From Streptomyces sp. NBC_01571 (lineage in GTDB: Bacteria > Actinomycetota > Actinomycetes > Streptomycetales > Streptomycetaceae), in assembly GCF_026339875.1 (NCBI RefSeq), contig NZ_JAPEPZ010000001.1:8122001-8186000 (forward strand): a stretch of 64,000 nucleotides of DNA. Direction: 5' to 3'. The notes under the pieces were generated by a model, which saw only the letters and a program-made list of their open reading frames with translations, did not search any database and was not told where the DNA came from. Shown in pieces: positions 8,541-16,163 of this stretch. Positions within the stretch are counted from its first letter, which is position 1. Each line of letters starts with the position of its first letter. Position numbers and translations under genes: made by a program.

Positions 8541-10346
8541 TCAGCGGCGGGCATATTCGCGGAAGCCGCGCCCCGTCTTGCGGCCGAGGCAGCCCGCGGC
8601 CACCAGATGCTCCAGGAGCGACGCCGGGGCGAGGCCCGGGTCGCGGAACTCCCGGTGCAGCACCTTCTCGATGGCCAGGGAGACGTCCAGGCCCACCACG
8701 TCCAGGAGTTCGAAGGGCCCCATCGGGTACCCGCCGCCCAGCTTCATCGCGGCGTCGATGTCGTCGAGCGTCGCGTAGTGCTCCTGGACCATCTTGATCG
8801 CGTTGTTCAGGTACGGGAAGAGCAGCGCGTTCACGATGAATCCGGCGCGGTCGCCGCAGTCCACCGGGTGCTTGCGGATCTTTTCGCACAGCTCGCGGAC
8901 CGTGCCGTGCACGTCGTCCGCGGTCAGGACGGTCCGGACCACCTCGACGAGCTTCATCGCCGGGGCCGGGTTGAAGAAGTGCATGCCGATCACGTCCTGC
9001 GGGCGCGAGGTGGCACGGGCGCAGGCCACGACGGGCAGCGAGGAGGTGGTGGTCGCGAGGATCGCGCCGGGCTTGCAGACCTTGTCGAACACCGCGAAGA
9101 GCTGCTGCTTGACCTCCAGGTCCTCGGCCACCGCCTCCAGGGCGAGATCGACCTCGGCGAAGGAGTCGTACGAACCCGCCGGCGTGATCAGGTCCAGGGT
9201 GCTCGCGGCGGCCTCGGCGGTCATCCGGCCCTTGTCGACCGACCGGGCCAGTGACTTGCCTATCCGGGCCTTGGCGGCCTGTGCCTTCTCCTCGCTGCGG
9301 GCGGCCAGGACGACCTCGTACCCGGCCTTCGCGAAGACCTCGGCGATGCCGGACGCCATCGTTCCGGAGCCCGCGACGCCGACCGAGCGCACCGCACGGC
9401 CAGGGGTGCCGGGGCCGCCGGAGAGCGGTGTCAGCGCGTCCCGCACGACGCTCCCGCTGCCGGGAGCCTCGTAGGAGTAGAAGCCGCGCCCCGACTTCCG
9501 TCCGGTCAGGCCCGCTTCGCTGAGCTGCTTGAGGATGGGCGCGGGGGCGTGCAGCCGGTCGCGGGACTCGACGTACATGGCCTCCAGGACCGTACGGGCC
9601 GTGTCGACGCCGATCAGGTCGAGCAGGGCGAGCGGGCCCATGGGCAGGCCGCAGCCGAGCTTCATCGCGGCGTCGATGTCCTCGCGGGAGGCGTACTTCG
9701 CCTCGTACATCGCGGCCGCCTGGTTCAGGTAGCCGAACAGCAGTCCGTCGGCGACGAAGCCGGGACGGTCGCCGACCGCGACGGGCTCCTTGCCGAGGTC
9801 GAGGGCGAGGTTGGTGACGGCGGCGACCGCCGCGGGCGCGGTCAGCACCGACGAGACGACCTCGACGAGCTTCATCGCGGGCGCCGGATTGAAGAAGTGC
9901 AGGCCGAGGACGCGCTCGGGGCGGGCCGAGTCGGCGGCCAGACGCGTCACGGAGAGGGCGTTGGTGCCGGTGGCCAGGATGGTGTCCGGGCGCACGACGC
10001 CGTCCAGCGCGCGGAAGACCTGCTGCTTGATGTCGTACGACTCCGGGGTCACCTCGATGACCAGGTCGGCGTCGGCCGCGGCCGTGAGGTCGGTGGAGGT
10101 GCGGAAGCGGGCGAGGATGTCGTCGCGCTCCTGCCCCGTGAGCCGCTCGCGCCGCACGGCGCGGGCGGTGGAGGCTTCGAGCGCGGTGACGGCCTGGACG
10201 GCCGCGGCCTCGCTGATGTCGATGCCGACGACGTCACGGCCGGCCCGGGCGAGCACCTCGGCGATGCCGGTGCCCATGGTGCCGAGGCCGACGACGGCGA
10301 CGGTCTTGAGAGGGGACAGAGGGATGTCGGACTGGGGAGCGGCCAT
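8541..10346 (-). CDS. Tandem-domain 3-hydroxyacyl-CoA dehydrogenase (3-hydroxybutyryl-CoA dehydrogenase type)
   Basis: A 601-residue protein made of two consecutive copies of the classical about 290-residue 3-hydroxybutyryl-CoA dehydrogenase. Copy 1 has VAVVGLGTMGTGIAEVLARAG and copy 2 (from about residue 310) VGVAGSGTMASGIAEVFAKAG, both GxGxxG NAD(P) sites. Each copy also repeats HFFNPAPAMKLVEVV, a C-terminal domain with DIDAAMKLG and PMGP, and a GRKSGRGF/GRKTGRGF end. It reduces acetoacetyl-CoA to 3-hydroxybutyryl-CoA (or the reverse), two steps ahead of crotonyl-CoA and so upstream of Ccr. The ATG at 10344-10346 follows a GGAG site; longer in-frame starts add unrelated low-complexity sequence. 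A linker of about 20 residues joins the copies. Confidence 0.94.
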   Translation of the reverse strand: MAAPQSDIPLSPLKTVAVVGLGTMGTGIAEVLARAGRDVVGIDISEAAAVQAVTALEASTARAVRRERLTGQERDDILARFRTSTDLTAAADADLVIEVTPESYDIKQQVFRALDGVVRPDTILATGTNALSVTRLAADSARPERVLGLHFFNPAPAMKLVEVVSSVLTAPAAVAAVTNLALDLGKEPVAVGDRPGFVADGLLFGYLNQAAAMYEAKYASREDIDAAMKLGCGLPMGPLALLDLIGVDTARTVLEAMYVESRDRLHAPAPILKQLSEAGLTGRKSGRGFYSYEAPGSGSVVRDALTPLSGGPGTPGRAVRSVGVAGSGTMASGIAEVFAKAGYEVVLAARSEEKAQAAKARIGKSLARSVDKGRMTAEAAASTLDLITPAGSYDSFAEVDLALEAVAEDLEVKQQLFAVFDKVCKPGAILATTTSSLPVVACARATSRPQDVIGMHFFNPAPAMKLVEVVRTVLTADDVHGTVRELCEKIRKHPVDCGDRAGFIVNALLFPYLNNAIKMVQEHYATLDDIDAAMKLGGGYPMGPFELLDVVGLDVSLAIEKVLHREFRDPGLAPASLLEHLVAAGCLGRKTGRGFREYARR

Positions 10347-10721
10347 CGCGGGACTCCAGGAAGAGGGTGACGACTGAGGAGGGCACACGGGTGCGCCAAG
10401 GAGCGCACGGGGTGCGGAGCATTGCGGGTGTTGCCGGGCTGACGAGCGCACACGCCCGGTGCCGTCCGGGCCGGGAAGCGCGCGAGGGCGTACCCGGTGA
10501 ACGGTGAAGCCGACCGGCTCTGTCCCGGAGCCGTGTCGTACTGCGGTGCCTGAAGCACCGAACCGACTGCTCTCACGGCGGCTGCGTCACCAGGCCGCCC
10601 TGAGGAATACGCGAGTGGGTAACTCGCTCGTCTGAGCTTAACCCGCCGGTAACGAGCGCGCCAGCCCCCGAGTTCGTGATGTACGTCCCCACGTCCCGGA
10701 GCCGCATCTAGGCTCGGCGGC
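10347..10721. promoter_or_regulatory. Divergent intergenic region between the dehydrogenase and HEAT-repeat genes
   Basis: This holds no gene that I can support. For the plus-strand gene a TAGGCT -10-like element lies at 10709-10714, 7 bp before the ATG, which implies a leaderless transcript. The minus-strand promoter must also lie here but I could not place it with confidence. Confidence 0.4.
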
Positions 10722-11291
10722 ATGGACGAGGAGTTGCGATCACTCACGGAGCGTTTACGGAACGAGGCGGGGGCCTCGCCGGCGTACGACCGACTCGTGG
10801 CGACCGAGGACCTCGACGTCCTGGCTGCGGCGCTGACCGCACCGGGGCAGCCGCTGTGGGCACGGGAGCTGGCGGCCTTCCGGCTCGGGGTCGCCGGGGA
10901 CGGGCGGGCCTTCGAGGCACTCGTCCTGCTGCTCAACCACCGCGAGCCACGGCGCTGCGCGTCCGCGGCGTACGCCCTCGCGCGGCTCGGTGATCCGCGG
11001 ACGGCCCGCGCGGCGGCCGCGCTCGCCACCAACGAACTGCGTGTCGCCTACGCGTTGCATCCGGTACGGCTGCTGGTCGAGCTGCGCGCCCCCGAGGCCG
11101 TCCCCGCGCTGATCACCACGCTCCGGCGCAGGCTGCGCCCGCACGATCCGTACCGCACCGTCGCCCTGGCCTGTGTGGCGGGGCTGGGCGCGCTGGGCGA
11201 CGTCCGCGCGCGACCCGTACTGAACGACGCGCTCGCGCATCCGGTCCTCGCGGAGGAAGCGGTGCGGGCGCTGGCGCGACTGCCGCGGTGA
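10722..11291 (+). CDS. HEAT-repeat protein
   Basis: A 189-residue alpha-helical solenoid. The repeating pattern is visible as ARELAAFRLGVAGDGRAFEALVLLL, CASAAYALARLGDPRTARAAAAL, VRLLVELRAPEAVPALITTL and ALACVAGLGALGDVRARPVLNDAL, each of about 30 residues. HEAT proteins of this size are scaffolds or adaptors, and nothing indicates an enzymatic role. No signal peptide or membrane segment. The start ATG is preceded by a -10-like TAGGCT at leaderless distance. It is divergent from the 3-hydroxyacyl-CoA dehydrogenase gene. Partners are unknown. Confidence 0.85.
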   Translation: MDEELRSLTERLRNEAGASPAYDRLVATEDLDVLAAALTAPGQPLWARELAAFRLGVAGDGRAFEALVLLLNHREPRRCASAAYALARLGDPRTARAAAALATNELRVAYALHPVRLLVELRAPEAVPALITTLRRRLRPHDPYRTVALACVAGLGALGDVRARPVLNDALAHPVLAEEAVRALARLPR

Positions 11292-11398
11292 CGCCTGCCC
11301 CGCCGTCTGCCCTCTCGTCCGTCCGGAGCGCGCGACGCGGCCCACGCGCCACGCCCGCGGAGCCGCCTTTCCGGGACGCCCCGCCGGACCGCGCCCCG

Positions 11399-11992
11399 TC
11401 AGACCGCGGACGCCCCGGCCCCGGCACCGGTGCGAGTAGTCACAGGAGAAGGGGGAGGGGTGGCAGGGGTGTCGGTGAGCGCGCGGACGTAGCGGACCTC
11501 GGGCACCTCGACGCCGCCCGCCTCGAACGGCTCCTCGGCGCCGTCGGGGCCGAATCCGGCGTGCTCGTAGAATCCGCGCGCCCCCGTGTTCTCCTTGAGC
11601 ACCCACAGCAGCATCCGCTCGTACCCGGCGGTGGCACAGCGCTCGGCCGCCTCCCGCAGCAGTGCGCGCCCCACCCCGGCGCCGGTCCGGTCGGGGTCGA
11701 CGTAGATCGCGTACAACTCGACGTCCGTGGCGCGGACTTCGCCGTCACGGTACGGGCCGTGGCAGGCCCAGCCGACCACCTCGCCCGCCCGCTCCGCGAC
11801 CAGGTTCACCACCGCGCCGCCGCCCTGCCCGAAGCGTCCGCGCCGTCGTGCCGCGTCCTGCTCCGTACTGAGCGAGTCGAGGTACGACTGGGGCATCAGG
11901 CCCTTGTACGCGGCCTGCCAGCCGCGGACGCGGATCTCCGACACCCGGTCGCAGTCCGCGAGGGTCATCTCCCTGACCCGGACGCCGCTCAT
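11399..11992 (-). CDS. GNAT-family N-acetyltransferase
   Basis: A 197-residue acetyl-CoA-dependent acetyltransferase. It starts VRVREMTLADCDRVSEIRVRGWQAAY. The acetyl-CoA-binding motif A is at YAIYVDPDRTGAGVGRALLREAAE (R/Q-x-x-G-x-G/A form DRTGAGVG), and the C-terminal part has VLKENTGARGFYEHAGFGPDG. The last 25 residues are Pro/Thr/Ala low complexity and may be disordered. The substrate cannot be predicted. Its ATG overlaps the stop of the RidA-like gene by 4 bp, so the two are co-translated. Confidence 0.88.
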   Translation of the reverse strand: MSGVRVREMTLADCDRVSEIRVRGWQAAYKGLMPQSYLDSLSTEQDAARRRGRFGQGGGAVVNLVAERAGEVVGWACHGPYRDGEVRATDVELYAIYVDPDRTGAGVGRALLREAAERCATAGYERMLLWVLKENTGARGFYEHAGFGPDGAEEPFEAGGVEVPEVRYVRALTDTPATPPPSPVTTRTGAGAGASAV

Positions 11993-12387
11993 CCGCCCAG
12001 CACGGCGTACGCCTCGATCTCCATCAGGAACTCGGGGCCGACCAGGGCGGCGACCTGGACCGCGGAGGCGGCCGGCAGGCGGTCCGCGGACATGTGGACG
12101 TCCCGGGCGGCGCGGATGGCCGGCATATGGGCCATGTCCGTGACGAAGAAGGTGAGTTTGACGACGTCGTGGAAGGTCGCGCCCGCGGCGGCCAGGCAGC
12201 GGCGCAGGTTCTCGAAGACCTGACGGGCCTGCGCCGCCGGGTCGCCCTCGCCGACGAGCCTGCCGTCCTCGTCCAGGGCGAGCTGTCCCGAGACCGCCAC
12301 GAGGCGGCCCGTGCCGAGGACGACATGTGAGTACGCGGCGGCGGGGGCGACTCCGTCGGGGGCGGAAATGCGGGTCAGTTCACTCAT
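11989..12387 (-). CDS. RidA/YjgF-family protein
   Basis: A 132-residue RidA-like protein. Family features are the N-terminal SHVVLGTGRLVAVSGQLALDEDG, the central QARQVFENLRRCLAAAGATFHDVVKLTFFVTDM and the C-terminal VQVAALVGPEFLMEIEAYAV. True RidA deaminases carry an arginine in an R-x-x-V-x-V-x-x-L-P-type segment near the end. Here the corresponding PAASAVQVAALVGPE lacks the Arg, so imine deaminase activity is doubtful and this is more likely one of the Rid1-7 subfamilies. Start ATG 12385-12387. It forms a two-gene unit with the acetyltransferase. Confidence 0.85.
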   Translation of the reverse strand: MSELTRISAPDGVAPAAAYSHVVLGTGRLVAVSGQLALDEDGRLVGEGDPAAQARQVFENLRRCLAAAGATFHDVVKLTFFVTDMAHMPAIRAARDVHMSADRLPAASAVQVAALVGPEFLMEIEAYAVLGG

Positions 12388-12442
12388 GCGTCCATGGTGG
12401 ACCACGGGTGTGACAGCGCCCCCGACGGGCGTCCGGGTGTGC

Positions 12443-14026
12443 TCAGCCGCGCGGGCCGAGCAGCCCGTGCAGGGTCGAACCCTGCGAGGTGGCGGACATC
12501 GACCTCGTGCTCAGCGGCTCCGGGTCGGGCACCTTCTCGCACACCGCGTCGGCCTCGCCGCTCCCGTGCGGCACCTTGCCGTTGGTGAGATAGGCCGCCA
12601 GGTACTTGTCCAGGCAGGCGTTCCCGCTCAGCGTGATGCCGTGGTTGCCACCGCCCCGCTCGACCACCAGGCTGGAGCCGAGCAGCTGGTGATGGACCGT
12701 CACGCCACCCTGGTACGGGGTGGCCGCGTCGTCGGTCGCCTGGAAGACCAGTGTCGGCGGCAGAGCCGTGTTGGAGATGTCCACCGGCCGCAGCGTGCTC
12801 GTCGGCCAGAACGCGCACGGCGCGTTGTACCAGGCGTTGTTCCAGACCATGAAGGGCGCCTTGCCGTAGGCGGCCCAGTTGTCCTTGCGCCACTGGTTCC
12901 AGTCGCGCGGCCAGGACACGTCACGGCACTGCACCGCGGTGTAGATGCTGTAGCCGTTCCCGTCCGAGGCGTCCTTGGAGCCGATCTTCTTGTACGCCGC
13001 GAGGAGCGGGGTCGTCTCCTTCTTGTTCGCGTACGCCGAGAAGGCCTCGGCGAGACGGGGCCAGTAGCCGTTGTAGTAGCCGCCCGGGATGAAGGTGTCC
13101 TCCAGTTCGGAGGCGCCCACCTTCTCTTCGGCGGGCTTCCGGGCGAGCGCCCTGCGCATCGCGTACCACTTGGCCTCGACCCTGGCCGGGTCGGTACCGA
13201 GCCGGTAGGTCGCGTCGTGCTTGGCGACCCAGGCCAGGAAGGCCAGATGACGGTCGTTGAAGGCGTAGTCCTGCCCGATGTTGTCCTCGTACCAGACGCC
13301 GGTGGGGTCGACGACGGAGTCGAGCACCAGCCGGCGCACGCGCTGCGGGTAGAGCTTGGCGTAGACGGCGCCCAGGTAGGTGCCGTAGGAGTACCCGAAG
13401 TAGTTGATCTTCTTGGCGCCGAGCGCGCCACGGATCGAGTCCATGTCGCGGACCGCGCTGATCGTGTCGATGTACGGCAGCAGGCTCGCGTACTTCTCGC
13501 CGCACGCCTTCGCGAAGGACCGGGCGCGGTCGAGGTTGGCCCTCTCGATCGCGGGGGTGCCGGGCACGGTGTCCGGGCGGACCGGCGCGAAGTGGCCGGG
13601 CCTGCAGTCCAGCGCGGGCCGGCTCGCGCCCACGCCGCGCGGGTCGAAGCCGATGACGTCGTACTGCGCCGCCACCGCCTTGGGCAGCGCGGAGGCGACG
13701 AATCCGGCCATCGTGATCCCGCTGCCGCCGGGCCCTCCGGGGTTCACCAGGAGCGGTCCCTGATACGTCTTCGCGGTGTGCCGGATCCGCGAGAGCGCCA
13801 GCGTGATGAGCCGGCCGTCCGGTTTCGAGTGGTCCAGCGGCACCTTCACGGACGCGCACTGGAGCGCCGGGTAGGTGCTGGTGCCGCACTTCTTCCAGGT
13901 GGGCTTGGCGGTCCGGACGGTGCGCGGTGCGGTCGCGGAGCCGGCGCTCGCGTCGGCGGGGATCGACGTGATCATCCCGGCCACCACGGCGGCAGCCCCG
14001 CACAGAGCAGCTGCGCGTTTCTTCAC
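12443..14026 (-). CDS. Secreted alpha/beta-hydrolase, TAP-like (tripeptidyl aminopeptidase/SlpD-E family)
   Basis: A 527-residue exported serine peptidase of the S33 type. The N-terminus KKRAAALCGAAAVVAGMITSIPADASA is a signal peptide (KKR, hydrophobic core, Ala-x-Ala-like end). Then come WKKCG, the oxyanion segment VNPGGPGGSG, the nucleophile elbow GYSYGTYLG (about residue 260) and a C-terminal TAP-like domain with LVFQATDDAATPYQGG (acid) and GGGNHGITLSGNACLDKYLAAYLTNG (catalytic His). A six-Cys pattern fits extracytoplasmic folding. The GTG start at 14024-14026 follows a GGGAGG site; the longer open frame upstream has no signal peptide and is rejected. It probably trims peptides from the outside of the cell. 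Confidence 0.93.
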   Translation of the reverse strand: MKKRAAALCGAAAVVAGMITSIPADASAGSATAPRTVRTAKPTWKKCGTSTYPALQCASVKVPLDHSKPDGRLITLALSRIRHTAKTYQGPLLVNPGGPGGSGITMAGFVASALPKAVAAQYDVIGFDPRGVGASRPALDCRPGHFAPVRPDTVPGTPAIERANLDRARSFAKACGEKYASLLPYIDTISAVRDMDSIRGALGAKKINYFGYSYGTYLGAVYAKLYPQRVRRLVLDSVVDPTGVWYEDNIGQDYAFNDRHLAFLAWVAKHDATYRLGTDPARVEAKWYAMRRALARKPAEEKVGASELEDTFIPGGYYNGYWPRLAEAFSAYANKKETTPLLAAYKKIGSKDASDGNGYSIYTAVQCRDVSWPRDWNQWRKDNWAAYGKAPFMVWNNAWYNAPCAFWPTSTLRPVDISNTALPPTLVFQATDDAATPYQGGVTVHHQLLGSSLVVERGGGNHGITLSGNACLDKYLAAYLTNGKVPHGSGEADAVCEKVPDPEPLSTRSMSATSQGSTLHGLLGPRG

Positions 14027-14212
14027 AACGCCTCCCAGGACGGAGGATTTTGAGCCGTGCACGCCACGGCCTTCGCCGCATCGTCCCGGGGTGGGGGCCC
14101 GGAAGAACCCGTTCTGACAAGACTTGACCCGATTGGGTCGCCGGATGCGCTCGGATGACGTCAGAGAGGTTTCGGGCAGCGCGGTCCCGAAAAGCGGGAG
14201 TTCGAACACTCG

Positions 14213-15259
14213 TCAGAGCAGGGTGAGCTGTGTCGGCTCGGGCGCGGCCGGTTCGGCCGCGACGGTCCCGGGGGCGGCGATCCTGCGCGGCGCGCCCCCG
14301 TGGGCGGGACCGATGCCGTACTCCTGGGCGAGCTCGTGGACCTGACGGGTGATCCGGCGCTGGTACCACTTGGGGGCGTACGCCCCCTCCGCGTACAGCC
14401 GCTCGTAACGGCGGACGAGATACGGGTGGTGGTGTTCCAGCCAGGCCATGAACCACTCCCGGGCGCCGGGCCGCAGATGCAGCACCAGCGGGGTCACGGA
14501 GGTGGCCCCCGAGGCCGCGATCGCCCGCACGGTGGCGCGCAGTTGGGCCGGGTGGTCGCCCAGGAAGGGGATCACGGGGGCCATCAGGACCCCGCAGCCG
14601 ATGCCGTGGTCCGTCAGGGTGCGGACGACGTCCAGGCGGCGTTCGGGCGCCGGGGTGCCCGGTTCCACGGTCCGCCACAGCTCGGTGTCGGTGAAGCCCA
14701 CGGAGACGGAGATGCCGACGTCGGTGACCTCGGAGGCCTGCTTCAGGAGGTCGAGGTCGCGCAGGATCAGCGTGCCCTTCGTCAGGATCGAGAAGGGGTT
14801 CGCGTGGTCGCGCAGGGCGGCGATGATTCCCGGCATCAGCCGGTAGCGGCCCTCGGCCCGCTGGTAGCAGTCGACGTTGGTGCCCATCGCGATGTGCTCG
14901 CCGTGCCAGCGGTGGGAGCCCAGGTGGCGGCGGAGCAGGTCCGGCGCGTTGACCTTGACCACGATCTGGGAGTCGAAGTCGAGACCCGTGTCGAGGTCCA
15001 GATAGCTGTGCGTCCTGCGGGCGAAGCAGTACACGCACGCGTGCGTGCAGCCCCGATAGGGGTTGACCGTCCATTCGAAGGGCATGCGGGAGGCCCCCGG
15101 CACCCGGTTCACGATCGAGCGGGCCCGGATCTCGTGGAACGTGATGCCGCGGAACTCCGGGGTGTCGAAGGTGCGGGTGGTCACGGCGTCCGCGCCGAAC
15201 AGCACGGCGTCCCGGGCGCGGTCCCCGGCGGGGTCCGCTGTGAGGTTCTCCCAGCGCAT
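14213..15259 (-). CDS. Radical SAM protein, Rv2578c family (SplB-like)
   Basis: A 348-residue radical SAM enzyme. The 4Fe-4S site is GCTHACVYCFARRTH (Cx3Cx2C, about residues 60-70), preceded by EWTVNPYR. Downstream features are GTNVDCYQRAEG, a MPGIIAALRDHANPFSILTKG strand and VSVGFTDTELWRTVEPGTPAPERRL. This is the SplB-like/Rv2578c family found in actinobacteria. Its reaction is not established, but similarity to spore photoproduct lyase and its SOS-type control suggest nucleic-acid damage. The C-terminal 30 residues are Ala/Pro-rich. ATG 15257-15259 is chosen because GAGGAGG precedes it; sequence upstream in the same frame is repetitive non-coding DNA. Confidence 0.92.
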   Translation of the reverse strand: MRWENLTADPAGDRARDAVLFGADAVTTRTFDTPEFRGITFHEIRARSIVNRVPGASRMPFEWTVNPYRGCTHACVYCFARRTHSYLDLDTGLDFDSQIVVKVNAPDLLRRHLGSHRWHGEHIAMGTNVDCYQRAEGRYRLMPGIIAALRDHANPFSILTKGTLILRDLDLLKQASEVTDVGISVSVGFTDTELWRTVEPGTPAPERRLDVVRTLTDHGIGCGVLMAPVIPFLGDHPAQLRATVRAIAASGATSVTPLVLHLRPGAREWFMAWLEHHHPYLVRRYERLYAEGAYAPKWYQRRITRQVHELAQEYGIGPAHGGAPRRIAAPGTVAAEPAAPEPTQLTLL

Positions 15260-15291
15260 GAGGCCTCCTCGGTAGCACTGACCACAGAATA

Positions 15292-15303
15292 GAACACATG
15301 TTC
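15292..15303. promoter_or_regulatory. LexA (SOS) box
   Basis: GAACACATGTTC, 33 bp upstream of the radical SAM start codon, matches the actinobacterial LexA consensus GAAC-RYRY-GTTC at every position. A TATTCT -10-like element lies immediately downstream on the minus strand (15286-15291), so LexA bound here would block the promoter. Confidence 0.8.
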
Positions 15304-15336
15304 CCTTGATCGTGCGACCCGGTATCTCGAGCTTCG

Positions 15337-15470
15337 TGGCGGACCCCCTCCGACCCCTCGTGGCGGACCCCCTCCGACCCCTCGGGGCGGCCCCTTCCCG
15401 GCCCTCGCCGCGGGACCCTCGCGCGCCCCCGCCGCGGGCCCCTCCCGCGCCCTGCGGGGACCCCGATTTG
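15337..15470. repeat. GC-rich tandem repeat upstream of the radical SAM gene
   Basis: A 24-bp unit beginning GTGGCGGACCCCCTCC occurs twice in direct succession near 15337-15384. Diverged CCGCGGG-containing copies continue to about 15450. No coding signal; probably a slippage-derived minisatellite. Confidence 0.5.
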
Positions 15471-15537
15471 AGGGGGTGGCCCGCGTGGTGGTTGGCTTGC
15501 CGCACACCCCGAGTCACCAAGTGCTGGAGGAAGTGCC

Positions 15538-15981
15538 ATGGCGCAGGTCGAGGCCACGACGGAGCGGGTCATCGCGGCGGACGCGGAGGCGGTGTTCGAC
15601 GCCCTGGCCGACTACACCGGCACCCGCGCGAAGCTGCTGCCCGAGCACTTCAGCGAGTACGAGGTGCGCGAGGGCGGCGACGGCGAGGGCACCCTCGTCC
15701 ACTGGAAGCTCCAGGCCACCAGCAAGCGCGTCCGCGACTGCCTGCTCGAGGTCACCGAGCCCACCGACGGCGAGCTCGTCGAGAAGGACCGCAACTCCTC
15801 CATGGTCACCACCTGGCGGGTCACCCCGGCCGGCGAGGGTAAGTCGCGGGTCGTCGTCAGCACCGTCTGGAACGGCGCGGGCGGCATCGGAGGCTTCTTC
15901 GAGAAGACCTTCGCGCCCAAGGGCCTCGGCCGGATCTACGACCTGGTGCTCGAGAAGCTCGCCACCGAGACGGAGAAGTAG
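15538..15981 (+). CDS. SRPBCC-superfamily (polyketide cyclase/dehydrase-like) protein
   Basis: A 147-residue START/Bet v1-like protein. The N-terminus VEATTERVIAADAEAVFDALADY is the typical first strand and helix. The middle beta strands are SEYEVREGGDGEGTLVHWKLQ and MVTTWRVTPAGEGKSRVVVSTVW, and the C-terminal helix GGFFEKTFAPKGLGRIYDLVLEKL closes the hydrophobic cavity. No catalytic residues are evident and the ligand is unknown. It starts at ATG 15538 after a GGAGGAAG site and seems monocistronic. Homologues of this size are widespread in Streptomyces. Confidence 0.88.
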   Translation: MAQVEATTERVIAADAEAVFDALADYTGTRAKLLPEHFSEYEVREGGDGEGTLVHWKLQATSKRVRDCLLEVTEPTDGELVEKDRNSSMVTTWRVTPAGEGKSRVVVSTVWNGAGGIGGFFEKTFAPKGLGRIYDLVLEKLATETEK

Positions 15982-16163
15982 CCCCGAGGGGGGCCTCCGC
16001 CGGTCCGCGGGCCCAAGAGGCGGCCCTCCAGGGTGCGTTGCCGCCCTCACCGGTTCGAGTGCATCTCCTCGCGACGCGACGGTACGCCGTAACTCGTCGC
16101 GCTTGCTCGCAGTTGTCGCGATAAGCGGGAATTGTGCAGTGGGTGCGACGAGGGGAACGGACC

